This document shows positions 1-8,480 of a stretch of DNA of 34,785 bases, one piece after another. The notes beneath the pieces were generated by a model. The model was not told the origin of the DNA. It saw only the letters and a list, made by a program, of their open reading frames with translations, and did no database searches. Every line of letters begins with the position of its first letter. Position 1 is the stretch's first letter. Both the position numbers and the translations under genes were made by a program. The stretch spans positions 1-34,785 of the forward strand of contig CAKOTU010000010.1 of the NCBI GenBank assembly GCA_934120265.1, read 5' to 3'. This DNA is from an uncultured Bacilli bacterium (GTDB lineage: Bacteria; Bacillota_I; Bacilli_A; RF39; UBA660).

Positions 1-23
1 ACAATCATTAAAACAACTTTCAT
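1..23 (-). CDS. 5' tip of an unidentified gene (partial)
   Basis: An ATG on the minus strand at position 23 is preceded by a good Shine-Dalgarno sequence (TAGGAGG, about 8 bases upstream) and opens a frame reading MKVVLMI before the window ends. The rest of the gene lies outside, so its product cannot be named. It starts after the ymfH terminator and appears to have its own promoter near 81-109. Confidence 0.5.
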
Positions 24-80
24 GAGTATTTCCTCCTAACTGTTATTAATTTTACCACATTATATTAGTTTTTTCAATAA

Positions 81-109
81 ATTATAATTTATTAATAGAA
101 AAAGGGCAA
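81..109 (-). promoter_or_regulatory. Candidate sigma-A promoter for the partial left-edge gene
   Basis: On the minus strand TTGCCC (104-109) and a perfect TATAAT (81-86) are separated by 17 bases, about 60 bases upstream of the ATG at 23. The -35 matches the consensus only partly. Nothing else is visible in the 24-276 gap besides this and the ymfH terminator. Confidence 0.4.
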
Positions 110-263
110 TAAATAGTTTAAGATGTCTTTAGCATTTTTTAGAATTTATAATCTTTTTATTTTTTTGTTATCTCATTATTTATAAACTTTTATTTTGTTA
201 TAATAATTATCATTTCCTACTTATAATATACAAAATATATTTTCTATTTCAGTTTTTGCAAAT

Positions 264-290
264 AAAAAAGATAACTTTAATTATCTTTTT
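264..290 (-). terminator. Intrinsic terminator of ymfF-ymfH
   Basis: Ten-base arms (265-274 and 281-290) with a six-base loop form a hairpin overlapping the ymfH stop codon. On the minus strand it is followed by a T-rich stretch. Confidence 0.7.
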
Positions 291-1557
291 CTACAATAAC
301 AATATTATAGTTACTAAAATCAATAAAATTTAAAACCTTGCGCATTTCAACAATATTTAAAGATTTTATTTCATCATAATTATTATCAACTATTTCGCCA
401 TATTTATTAATATCATTCATAACTTTATGATTTAATCTAAATATATTATCAGTCATGTATATTAATGAGCTAAGATAAGCTTTTTTCTTACGTTCCAATT
501 CATCTTCATTAACACTTAAATCCTCCATACTGTCCATTAAAGCCTTTAATAATTCCTCTTTTTTATTAGTCTCACCACAAACAGTATAAAGAACATGACT
601 TTCTACATCAATTGCATCTCCACCTAATGAATCAGTAATTATTTCTTTTTCACGTAACTCTTCATTAAGAAGTGAGGTCATTCCAAATTTTAAAGCAAAG
701 AAAATGGATAAATACATTTTTACCTTTTTTTCACTTATTCCCTTTATTTTAGAAGTATTTACCTTATAACTAAGACATACTTTAGGAATAGTAACATTTA
801 AGTTTAGTGTTTCTTTAGCTTTTTCAATCTTGTCTGGTTCTTTGTATTCTTTGACTTTGATTTTGTTAAATTTTTCAAATTCTTTCTTATTTTGGTTTTC
901 TTCTATTAATTTAATTGTTTTTTCTGGATCAACATTACCACTAACTATCACAAACATATTTGCAGGATGATAAAAAGTATTATAACAAGCATAAAGCTCT
1001 TCTTTAGTTATTGATCTAACACTTTCAATTGTTCCAATTATAGGATCTTTCATCGGATTATTAATCAATGAATTTTTTAATAATCTTTCATACATCATTG
1101 TATAAGGATCGTCTTGATACATTTTTATTTCTTGTTCAATAATTCCTTTTTCCTTTTCTACATTTTCATCGGTAAAATAAGGAGACTGAACATAATCAAG
1201 TAAATAGTTCATATTATCTTCAAAAAATTCTGGTCCCGAAAAGAGATATGTGGTTTTAAAGTTATTTGTATTAGCATTAGCATCACTACCACGTTCACCA
1301 AAAAACGCAAAAGGATCTTTTCCATCTTCTTGTTCAAACATTTTATGTTCTAGAAAATGCGCTATGCCTAGTGGCACTTTAACCATCTTTTTTTCACCAA
1401 GTGGTACAAATTCTACTTCATTAGAGCCATAATTTGTCGAAAAAGTCGCATAAATATTATTAACATCATTTTTAGGAATTACGTAAACATTTAAACCATT
1501 ATCTAGATATTCATGATATATATCAACATCTAAATTATTAAGCGTTATTTTATTCAT
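277..1557 (-). CDS. ymfH: M16 family metallopeptidase, catalytic partner (YmfH-like)
   Basis: A 426-residue zinc peptidase of the insulinase/processing-peptidase family. The inverted zinc motif HFLEH lies at residues 67-71 (H67, E70, H71), followed by the glutamate-rich helix EKGIIEQEIKMY that supplies the third ligand in this family. It lacks a signal peptide, so it should be cytoplasmic. It starts 8 bases inside the end of the neighbouring M16 gene, which lacks the zinc motif, so the two probably form an active/inactive heterodimer as seen in other M16B pairs. The ymf pair is typical of Bacilli; the cellular substrate is not known from sequence. Confidence 0.9.
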   Translation of the reverse strand: MNKITLNNLDVDIYHEYLDNGLNVYVIPKNDVNNIYATFSTNYGSNEVEFVPLGEKKMVKVPLGIAHFLEHKMFEQEDGKDPFAFFGERGSDANANTNNFKTTYLFSGPEFFEDNMNYLLDYVQSPYFTDENVEKEKGIIEQEIKMYQDDPYTMMYERLLKNSLINNPMKDPIIGTIESVRSITKEELYACYNTFYHPANMFVIVSGNVDPEKTIKLIEENQNKKEFEKFNKIKVKEYKEPDKIEKAKETLNLNVTIPKVCLSYKVNTSKIKGISEKKVKMYLSIFFALKFGMTSLLNEELREKEIITDSLGGDAIDVESHVLYTVCGETNKKEELLKALMDSMEDLSVNEDELERKKKAYLSSLIYMTDNIFRLNHKVMNDINKYGEIVDNNYDEIKSLNIVEMRKVLNFIDFSNYNIVIVEKDN

Positions 1558-2815
1558 CTTTCTTCTTCCCTTCTAAAACAAAGACTGTATCTATGTGAAC
1601 TCTCTTAGCAAAGTTAATAACCATATCTTTTGTTACTTTTTTAATATTCTTTTCTCTTTCTCCAATTAAATCTGCATCTAAATATTCATGACTAATATAG
1701 GTATTCAAGATACTAGTAGGTGAATCTTTTAATTCTTTAAAACTATTTAAATAAGTTATAATTGCTTCATCTATTTTTGCTTCTTCAAACTTACCTAAAG
1801 ACATATCTTTTACTTGTTTCTTAATTAAGCTTAAACATTTTCTAAAGTCTTTAGCATTAATTCCTGCTGATATAATTAACACTTTATAAATGCCTCTAAA
1901 TGAACTAGAAATAGAATAACAAAGTGAGTTTTCTTCACGAACCGTTGTAAACAGTTTTGATGAAGGACCTCCACCTAAAATATATGAATATACAACACTA
2001 ACATATTTTCTTTCAAAATCAGTTAACTTATCAAATTTACATGCAACATATAAATTACTTTGTTCAAAATCAGATTTTTCATGAACAATTTTATTTTTAG
2101 AACGATATTTATCATAATCAACAAAGTGACTTTCACTTTTCTTTCTTAATATTTTATAATCAAGTTTTTTACTAAACATATCTTTTACTTCATCAAATTC
2201 ATTTGGTGAAATAATAAATATATCCATTACATCTTTTTTGAATATACTTTTATAGTATTCATATAAGCTTTCCTCTGTTATATTTTCTAAATCTTCCAAA
2301 TAACCAACAGCATTATAACTAGATACTGACTTAGGATCAAGTTCTTGATAAAGTCTTAACATACCATATCTACGAGGACTATCTTTTAATGATTCTATTT
2401 CTTCCTTTAATGACTTTTTAGCAAGTTCAAAAGTTTTAGAATCAAACTTATTACTACTAATATTAGGATTATTAATAATTTCCATCATAAAATCAACAGC
2501 TTTATTAAATAAATCATCATCTACATAAACATCATTTAAAAATATTGTTTCAAAACTAATTACTGAATAATTTCCGGATAAATAAGTAGAGGAACCCAAC
2601 ATCAAATTATAAAGATCCTCTGTTTTTATTGCCATTAATCTACTTGTAGGATAATTTTTAGTTGATTCTAACATAACTTTAGAAAGTAAACTTCTTAAAG
2701 TTATCTCTTCTTTTTTTACTTTTCTTTTAAAATTAATAACTAACTTTGTTTCTTTAAATCGATTATTCTTAACACAATGTAACTTATAAGAACCTAAATC
2801 AAAACACTTATACAT
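1550..2815 (-). CDS. ymfF: M16 family peptidase-like protein, non-catalytic partner (YmfF-like)
   Basis: 421 residues with the M16 fold. At the place where the zinc motif is expected, the sequence reads LLSKVMLESTKNYPTSR, so the HxxEH ligands are absent. The C-terminal half keeps the family's R/Y pocket (GGGPSSKLF...VREENSLCYSI), which helps bind substrate in active/inactive pairs. Its start has a clear ribosome site (AAAGGTGAT) and its end overlaps ymfH by 8 bases, indicating translational coupling. Function is inferred as the substrate-holding partner of YmfH. Confidence 0.88.
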   Translation of the reverse strand: MYKCFDLGSYKLHCVKNNRFKETKLVINFKRKVKKEEITLRSLLSKVMLESTKNYPTSRLMAIKTEDLYNLMLGSSTYLSGNYSVISFETIFLNDVYVDDDLFNKAVDFMMEIINNPNISSNKFDSKTFELAKKSLKEEIESLKDSPRRYGMLRLYQELDPKSVSSYNAVGYLEDLENITEESLYEYYKSIFKKDVMDIFIISPNEFDEVKDMFSKKLDYKILRKKSESHFVDYDKYRSKNKIVHEKSDFEQSNLYVACKFDKLTDFERKYVSVVYSYILGGGPSSKLFTTVREENSLCYSISSSFRGIYKVLIISAGINAKDFRKCLSLIKKQVKDMSLGKFEEAKIDEAIITYLNSFKELKDSPTSILNTYISHEYLDADLIGEREKNIKKVTKDMVINFAKRVHIDTVFVLEGKKKDE

Positions 2816-2853
2816 ATAATCACCTTTCTTTAGTATACACCTTTATTTCTTTT

Positions 2854-3372
2854 TTATAATAAAGATTCTAAGACTACTTCAATTATATCATCATAATAAA
2901 TATTGGAGCTGTCTATAACTTTTAAAATACTACTAATTTTTTTATTTAACCTTGAAGAAATATCAAATATATCATATAAATTTTCATTACAAGCTAAACA
3001 ACTATATCTATTATACATTTCATCTAGTAAGTTAATACTAGATGAAACATTAACAATAGATATTGGTATATTTAAAATTTCAGAAGCTTCAGTTAAATAG
3101 TAATTTGTACTAAAAGATGATAATATTCTTTTATCTTCTTCATCAATATTTTTAAATACTTCATTGACAATAATATTACTTCCTATTTCTAAACTAGCAT
3201 TATATCTTTGGCAATTTCCAATATAAATAATACTACTAATATCCTCGTTTTTGATATCATCAACACTAGAACTTAAAATAATATCTAATTTTTTATATTT
3301 ATCTTTTTTTAAATAGTCATCAATAATACTAGTATTTACACTATTATCACAGAGTATTAGTACTTTTCCCAT
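2854..3372 (-). CDS. Hypothetical protein, possibly a degenerate nucleoside-phosphorylase fold
   Basis: 172 residues, no membrane segment, start supported by AGGTGAT 5 bases upstream of the ATG. I do not recognise it as a named family. The order of elements recalls purine-nucleoside phosphorylase / MTA-SAH nucleosidase proteins: a short strand plus glycine turn (IIYIGNCQRYNASLEIGSNI, like GNAGGLxxxLxxGDI), then a helix with paired acids and a final strand ending ILKVIDSSN (like VISD). The canonical catalytic ME and SD pairs are not clearly kept. It lies 38 bases upstream of ymfF and may be cotranscribed. The fold guess is weak. Confidence 0.6.
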   Translation of the reverse strand: MGKVLILCDNSVNTSIIDDYLKKDKYKKLDIILSSSVDDIKNEDISSIIYIGNCQRYNASLEIGSNIIVNEVFKNIDEEDKRILSSFSTNYYLTEASEILNIPISIVNVSSSINLLDEMYNRYSCLACNENLYDIFDISSRLNKKISSILKVIDSSNIYYDDIIEVVLESLL

Positions 3373-3436
3373 ATTATCACCTATTAAATATTATATATTA
3401 TTTTTACACGTTTGGGAATTATTTAAAAGCAAAACC

Positions 3437-3463
3437 TTGACTAAAAAATATATAAAATATAAT
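3437..3463 (+). promoter_or_regulatory. Candidate plus-strand promoter in the gap before the symporter terminator
   Basis: TTGACT (3437-3442) and a perfect TATAAT (3458-3463) are separated by 15 bases, shorter than ideal. No plus-strand gene follows; downstream are two small inverted repeats (3498-3510 and 3522-3542) and then the hairpin at 3571-3591, which also has a T-run on the plus strand. A short untranslated RNA is possible. Confidence 0.25.
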
Positions 3464-3570
3464 AAATCATCAAAATAAAAAGAAACAATTTGTAGAACAC
3501 TAAATTAGTGATAAAAAATAGTTATCGAGAATCTTACGATAATACTAACAAAATTTATTACAATAGAATA

Positions 3571-3591
3571 AAAGCTCACACTGTGAGCTTT
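3571..3591. terminator. Bidirectional intrinsic terminator after the symporter gene
   Basis: Nine-base arms (AAAGCTCAC / GTGAGCTTT) with a three-base loop span the symporter stop codon. T-rich tails are present on both strands, so the hairpin could end transcripts from either direction. Confidence 0.75.
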
Positions 3592-4805
3592 TTCTTTAAC
3601 CAATTTTTACCTTCTACTAATCTTGATACTAACATTGCACTAGTAGGGTTTCCCATGACATTAAGCGCTGTTGCTGGGGCATCAACTATAATACCAATTG
3701 TTGAAATAATTAAAAATGCTCCAGCTGGGAAAGAATACATACTAACAATTAACATTTCTCCTATTAACCCTCCTGAAGGAATTCCACTCATTACAACACC
3801 ACTTAATACTGATATTAAAATTGCAATTAAATATGTATCTAATCCTGTAAAACTTCTTCCAAAAACAGAAAATAGGAAACTTATTTTTAAAATAGATGCC
3901 ATAACACTACCATGCATATTCATTGTACTTCCAACACTCATTGATACTTCTCTAATATCTTTAGATATTCCCATGTTAGACGCTGATTCCAAATTTGTTG
4001 GTAGTGTTGCTAGAGAGGATTGAGTTGCAAGCGCTACTGCAGTTGGATTTAAAGCATTTTTATAAAAATTTTTAACAGCTCTCTTCCCACCTGCAACATA
4101 TGCATATAAAGTATAAAAAACTAAATAATATATTATTCCCACAACTGTATATAAAATAAGACTACGTAAATATCCACTAATTAAACTAACTCCAAAAGTC
4201 CCAACGAGATTCATAAAATATGCACATAAACCTATTGGAGCATAATACATAATAATATGAACTACTTTCATTAAAGCTTTAGAAGCGAGTTCTAAGTTAG
4301 TACTAAGTTTTTTACCTTTATCACCTAAAGCACTAACCCCTACTCCAAAAAGAATAGAAAAGATAACAAGTGGTAACATGTTATTTCTTGACAGTAATTC
4401 ACTAAAATCATTAACAGTTAAAGCATTTACGATTTGTTCTCCGATACTTAAGCTTTTTACTGTTTCTGCTGTATCTATTAAAACACTATTACTACCAAGA
4501 GGATTTACTAGTTTAACACTAACTAACATTACAACTGATGCAATAATACACGTTATAGTGAAAACAATTAAACTATATCCCATTATTCTACCTAATCTTT
4601 TAAGATCAACCATTGAAGCTATACTACTTGAAATAGTAAAGAATACAAGTGGCACAACAATTGTAAACATTAAATTTAAAAATATATCACCAACTGGTTT
4701 TAATACACTGGCTCGCTCTCCTAAATAGCTTCCCCACAGACTTCCTATAATAATAGACAACAATATTGAAATAGGAAACCAATATTTTTTAACAAACTTC
4801 CACAT
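3576..4805 (-). CDS. Dicarboxylate/amino acid:cation symporter family protein (GltP/SdcF-like) with altered cation-site residues
   Basis: A 409-residue membrane protein of the glutamate-transporter (DAACS/SDF) family with about eight membrane segments and two re-entrant hairpins. HP1 carries QSSLATLP (262-269) and HP2 carries GIPSGGL (341-347). The TM7 motif normally NMDG reads NMHG (N296, H298). In TM8, D375 and N382 are kept, but the arginine that binds acidic side chains is A378, and the aspartate that ends the NVxGD motif is N386. These changes suggest a neutral or unusual substrate and altered ion coupling. The ATG lies directly after a 15-bp hairpin containing its AGGAGG ribosome site. 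Confidence 0.88.
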   Translation of the reverse strand: MWKFVKKYWFPISILLSIIIGSLWGSYLGERASVLKPVGDIFLNLMFTIVVPLVFFTISSSIASMVDLKRLGRIMGYSLIVFTITCIIASVVMLVSVKLVNPLGSNSVLIDTAETVKSLSIGEQIVNALTVNDFSELLSRNNMLPLVIFSILFGVGVSALGDKGKKLSTNLELASKALMKVVHIIMYYAPIGLCAYFMNLVGTFGVSLISGYLRSLILYTVVGIIYYLVFYTLYAYVAGGKRAVKNFYKNALNPTAVALATQSSLATLPTNLESASNMGISKDIREVSMSVGSTMNMHGSVMASILKISFLFSVFGRSFTGLDTYLIAILISVLSGVVMSGIPSGGLIGEMLIVSMYSFPAGAFLIISTIGIIVDAPATALNVMGNPTSAMLVSRLVEGKNWLKKKLTV

Positions 4806-4840
4806 AAAAACCTCCTAATAAATTATATTAGAAGGTTTTT
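4806..4840 (-). promoter_or_regulatory. Strong hairpin that both follows the CcdA-like gene and buries the symporter ribosome site
   Basis: Arms 4806-4820 and 4826-4840 are complementary over 15 bases with one G-U pair and a five-base loop. On the minus strand the 3' arm is TATTAGGAGGTTTTT, and the symporter ATG follows immediately. The structure therefore looks like an intrinsic terminator whose distal arm is also the Shine-Dalgarno sequence of the next gene. It could be an attenuator, a translation operator or an RNA thermometer. Confidence 0.7.
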
Positions 4841-4848
4841 ACTTTATA

Positions 4849-6048
4849 CTAAAAATTAAACATTAGCCAACTAGGTTTAAATATCATCAAAAGTCCAATT
4901 ATTAACATAATAAGACCACCAATCAAGTGTGAATACTTAGTATACTTAGTTGATATACCAGTTAATTCAAAAGTTTTCATAGCTATTACAAATACTACTA
5001 TATCATCTATTAAGAAGAATAATAAGTAAATGAAAATATATATTCCATATTGTAAAGCATTTAAGTTATTAAGTGCTAAAACTTGTGTAAATATTAAAGG
5101 TAACCCTGCTGAGCACGCAAGTTCTATTAAGTTAACCGAGAAAGCTAAAGCCATTACTCCAAGCATTGCTAACAAGAAACTTTTTTCGCTTGTATATTTC
5201 TTTATTCTTTCCATTAACTTCTTACGTTTTTTATTATCTACTACTTCACAACCTTCATCTTTTTTGATAATAGATTTAAAATAGCTTCGTAAATTAACAA
5301 ATGCTCCAATAAGTGCTACTGCTGAAATTATTAGTTGTATCCATCTAATGCTAGATAAACTAACTGCAATATTAAGCCAAGCTAACATAAATAGTAAATA
5401 AACTAACCCACTAGATATTAAGAATGTAAGACCTAATGTCCACATTTTCTTTTTATCTTTCATTCCTAGTAACATGCTAATTAAGAAAATTAATACCCAC
5501 ATAGCACATGGATTAAATCCATCTACAAAACCAATTACCATAGCCATAATTGGAAGAGACACTTTCTTCGCATCTATCTTCCCTAAGACAGGTACTGTAA
5601 ATTCTGTCTTATCATCATTATTTTCAGTTGGGACTTCAGTATTTCCTATCTTTTCTCCATCAATATTATTAATAACTTCATTAACAATATCTCTTTTTGA
5701 AAAATCATAATTTTCAATAGCTTCCATTATTTTTGCTTTATTATCCTCATTCCAACCTATCCAATGCTGTTCTCCAATAACAGTATAAGGAACATAATTA
5801 CTTGTTGAAGATAATCTTTCTTTTACTTTATCTAATAAAGCACTATTGTCACCATTTCTTGTTATTTCATATTCATGAATATTTAAATTATCATATTTAT
5901 CTTTAATAGATTCTAACCATTTTCTTTCACTTTGACAGTGTGTGCAATCTTGTGAATGAAACAAATATAAATTAATTTCTTCCGCATTTACTGCTACCGG
6001 GAACAAAATAGTAATAGTTAGAATTAACCATAATAAAATCTTCTTCAT
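4849..6048 (-). CDS. Secreted thioredoxin-like domain fused to a CcdA/DsbD-like membrane thiol transporter
   Basis: 399 residues. A cleavable-looking signal peptide (residues 1-22, ending VNA) precedes an outside thioredoxin/glutaredoxin-like domain with a CTHC motif (C35, C38). After a linker comes a membrane domain from about residue 165 with six or so helices. It holds two widely spaced cysteines in family-type settings: FNPCA (C181) and ELACSAGLP (C312). These are the residues that shuttle reducing power across the membrane in CcdA/DsbD proteins. Its start overlaps the thioredoxin stop as TAATG, so the two are coupled. Likely role: moving electrons from cytoplasmic thioredoxin to extracytoplasmic disulfides. 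Confidence 0.82.
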   Translation of the reverse strand: MKKILLWLILTITILFPVAVNAEEINLYLFHSQDCTHCQSERKWLESIKDKYDNLNIHEYEITRNGDNSALLDKVKERLSSTSNYVPYTVIGEQHWIGWNEDNKAKIMEAIENYDFSKRDIVNEVINNIDGEKIGNTEVPTENNDDKTEFTVPVLGKIDAKKVSLPIMAMVIGFVDGFNPCAMWVLIFLISMLLGMKDKKKMWTLGLTFLISSGLVYLLFMLAWLNIAVSLSSIRWIQLIISAVALIGAFVNLRSYFKSIIKKDEGCEVVDNKKRKKLMERIKKYTSEKSFLLAMLGVMALAFSVNLIELACSAGLPLIFTQVLALNNLNALQYGIYIFIYLLFFLIDDIVVFVIAMKTFELTGISTKYTKYSHLIGGLIMLIIGLLMIFKPSWLMFNF

Positions 6049-6320
6049 TATTCATTCTCCTCAATACTAGCAATTACTGCTTCTATTTCTTCATAGCTCT
6101 TTTCTCCTACTATTCTAGCCACTTCTTTTTCATCTTTATCTAAAAATATTAAAACTGGAATAGTTGTTCCTATATTATATTTTTCAACCATCTCTTCATC
6201 AATATCATAATCATATGTAATAAACTCTAGTTCTGGATGCATATTTTCAACATGTTTAAATACTTTTTTCATTACTAAACATGCACTACACCATATCGCA
6301 TTAAACTTCAATACTTTCAT
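6048..6320 (-). CDS. Small thioredoxin family protein
   Basis: 90 residues with the thioredoxin fold reduced to its core: strand, then WCSAC (C11, C14) at the start of helix 1, and the cis-proline loop TTIPVLIF around residues 53-60. The active-site pair is CSAC rather than CGPC. No signal peptide, so it acts in the cytoplasm. It begins 2 bases after the cysteine desulfurase stop (ribosome site AGGAG) and overlaps the CcdA-like gene by one base. The likely job is to reduce the membrane thiol transporter or to receive persulfide sulfur from the desulfurase. Confidence 0.88.
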   Translation of the reverse strand: MKVLKFNAIWCSACLVMKKVFKHVENMHPELEFITYDYDIDEEMVEKYNIGTTIPVLIFLDKDEKEVARIVGEKSYEEIEAVIASIEENE

Positions 6321-6322
6321 AA

Positions 6323-7450
6323 CTATCTCCTAACTTCAATTAAATGCTTATAACATTTATCAAATACTTCTATAAATTTATCTATTTCTTCTTTTGTTGT
6401 TATTTTTGATATACTTACTCTGATACTTGAGTTAGCTCTCTTTTCATCATTTGTTAAAGCAAGTACAGCTTTAGAACTGGCACCAGTTGAACAAGCACTT
6501 TGTGTGGATATATAAACTCCATCTTCTTCTAAGGCATGTAACATTGTTTCTGGTTTAACCCCAAGAACGCTAAAATTTAGTATATGTGGAATAGAATAAT
6601 CATTACTATTAATTCTAACTTCACTATAACTTTGTAATTTTTCCTTCAAATATTTATTTAATTCTAAAACATGATTATAATCTCTATCAATATTTTCATA
6701 AGCTAAACGTAAAGCCTTGGCTAAAGAGGCAATTAAAGCAACGGTAGGCGTACCACTACGATAATTAGTTGTACTTTTACCACCATGAATTTGAGGATTC
6801 AAACTTATTCCATCTTTTTTAATTAAACAACCTATTCCTTTAATTCCGAAAAACTTATGAGCGGAAAAACTAACTAAATCAATATCACTAATGTCTAATT
6901 TTATTTTACCAATAGCCTGTGTAGCATCAACGTGAAAGAAACACTTTGGATGTTCTTTTACAATCTCTTTTATTTCATCAATAGGTTGCAAAATACCAAT
7001 TTCACTATTAACTGCTACTACACTAACTAAAATAGTGTCATCACTTAGTTTGCTTCTTAAATCATTTAAATCTACTCTTCCATCAGAATCAAGATTAACA
7101 AAATCTACTTCATAACCTAATTCACTTAGGTAATTTAAAGGACCATATATAGATGAATGTTCAAATGGAGTTGTAATAATATGCTTACCCCTATTTTGAT
7201 ATTTTTCACATATACCTTTAATAGCTAAATTGTTAGATTCACTAGAGCCACTAGTATATATAACCTCACTATTTTTTAAATTTAATATTTTTTTTATTGC
7301 TTCTGTTGAACTATCAATTAATTCTTTTGATTTAACACCTAATTTATGCAACGAATTAGGATTACCAATAAATTCTAAACTAGCTTTATCAAAAGTTTCT
7401 AATACTCTCTTATCAACAGGAGTAGTTGCTGAATAATCTAAGTATACCAT
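6323..7450 (-). CDS. Cysteine desulfurase, IscS/NifS family (PLP-dependent)
   Basis: 375 residues, full length for the family. Removes sulfur from cysteine to form an enzyme persulfide used for Fe-S clusters and thiolated tRNA. Visible residues: H98 (FEHSS), the PLP-contacting D175 and Q178 in HVDATQAIG, the Schiff-base lysine K199 in SAHKFFG, and the catalytic C320 in STQSACSTG. The start ATG follows AGGTGAT. It is first in an operon with a thioredoxin and a CcdA-like protein. No iscU/sufU scaffold is adjacent, so the sulfur acceptor is unknown. Confidence 0.93.
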   Translation of the reverse strand: MVYLDYSATTPVDKRVLETFDKASLEFIGNPNSLHKLGVKSKELIDSSTEAIKKILNLKNSEVIYTSGSSESNNLAIKGICEKYQNRGKHIITTPFEHSSIYGPLNYLSELGYEVDFVNLDSDGRVDLNDLRSKLSDDTILVSVVAVNSEIGILQPIDEIKEIVKEHPKCFFHVDATQAIGKIKLDISDIDLVSFSAHKFFGIKGIGCLIKKDGISLNPQIHGGKSTTNYRSGTPTVALIASLAKALRLAYENIDRDYNHVLELNKYLKEKLQSYSEVRINSNDYSIPHILNFSVLGVKPETMLHALEEDGVYISTQSACSTGASSKAVLALTNDEKRANSSIRVSISKITTKEEIDKFIEVFDKCYKHLIEVRR

Positions 7451-7465
7451 AACATCACCTATCTA

Positions 7466-7471
7466 ATTATA
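7466..7471 (-). promoter_or_regulatory. Extended -10 promoter of the cysteine desulfurase operon
   Basis: The minus strand reads TGTTATAAT, an extended -10 element, just upstream of the AGGTGAT ribosome site. No good -35 is visible, which fits an extended -10 promoter. The leader would be very short. Confidence 0.45.
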
Positions 7472-7479
7472 ACATATAA

Positions 7480-7505
7480 AAAGCAAATTTTTATTAATTT
7501 GCTTT
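7480..7505 (-). terminator. Intrinsic terminator downstream of the DUF1016 nuclease gene
   Basis: Ten-base arms AAAGCAAATT / AATTTGCTTT with a six-base loop, followed on the minus strand by a short T-run. It lies about 80 bases past the nuclease stop and immediately upstream of the desulfurase promoter. Confidence 0.5.
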
Positions 7506-7582
7506 ATTTTTCACATATTAATCATATTTTATTAATATTTTTTATTTATTTGACCCTTAATATATTTTGCAGAAACAAAACA

Positions 7583-8473
7583 TTATACTAGTTCATATTC
7601 CCTAACTGTAATTCTATCATCTGAACAATATTCTATTACAAATCTATTTTCTTTTTTACAAATTAAGATACCTATTGTATTATTATTACTTATTTCTTTA
7701 ACATTCTTATCTATATAATTCATATATTTTTGTACTTGTGATATATATTCTACTTTAAATTCAGTTACTTTTAGTTCTACTACAACATAGGCATTATACT
7801 TTATATTATAAAGTAATAAATCTATGTAGTTATATCTATCTCCTAGTTTTATTTTATATTCACTATCTATAAAACTAAATGAATTACCAAGTTCTTTCAT
7901 AAATGATACTATATCCTCAAGTATTAGATTATGTAATACTTTTTCTGTAATTATCTCTATATTATTTTTATTTCTTATTAATATTGGATTAGGTACTAAA
8001 TCTTTTACCTCCAGTTTTTCTTCATTCATTAGTTTATTCTTAGTTTCTATAGGTAATCTTTCATATTCTTTATTTTTAACTATTTCTTCTAGCTGTCTTT
8101 TTGATAAATTTCTTTCTTTAGCTTGCGTTGCATAATAACGGATTTCATTTATGTTATTTATTGGTATTAACAATAAACACTGACTCCAAGTTAATTGTGG
8201 CACCAGTGGTGCCACTTTTTCATTTCTAAATACATTATATAATTTTTTCATCTTAAATAATGTACTTCTATTATATTTTTTACCTACTTCTAAAACCAAT
8301 TTTTTAGAATATTCATCTATAATATTATCCCCATATTTACCGCCTGCTTCATTTAATAATTTACCTATTTCAAAATATGTAATAACAGTATTTCGCTCTT
8401 TTGAATAATCTTTTACTCTAGAATATATTTCATTATCTATTAATTTATTTTTTATTTCATCATAATAGTTCAT
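7583..8473 (-). CDS. DUF1016 / YhcG-type PDDEXK nuclease domain protein
   Basis: 296 residues. The N-terminal ~150 residues match the DUF1016 winged-helix module (YSKERNTVITYFEIGKLL, LTWSQCLLLIPI). The C-terminal ~130 residues form the YhcG PDDEXK nuclease-like domain, with an aspartate in NYIDLLLY and the ELK of VVVELK as likely metal and catalytic residues. The family is usually slightly longer (about 330-350). Members are common in accessory and defence regions, sometimes beside restriction genes; here it stands alone between the desulfurase and ftsZ. Its ribosome site (GGAGG) abuts a ~60-bp sequence also found beside dinD. Confidence 0.88.
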   Translation of the reverse strand: MNYYDEIKNKLIDNEIYSRVKDYSKERNTVITYFEIGKLLNEAGGKYGDNIIDEYSKKLVLEVGKKYNRSTLFKMKKLYNVFRNEKVAPLVPQLTWSQCLLLIPINNINEIRYYATQAKERNLSKRQLEEIVKNKEYERLPIETKNKLMNEEKLEVKDLVPNPILIRNKNNIEIITEKVLHNLILEDIVSFMKELGNSFSFIDSEYKIKLGDRYNYIDLLLYNIKYNAYVVVELKVTEFKVEYISQVQKYMNYIDKNVKEISNNNTIGILICKKENRFVIEYCSDDRITVREYELV

Positions 8474-8480
8474 AGTTACC

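Noticed and set aside
3508..4023. Long plus-strand open frame opposite the symporter gene
   Set aside because: It is antisense to a clear membrane transporter gene, has no ribosome site, and its composition mirrors the complementary strand.
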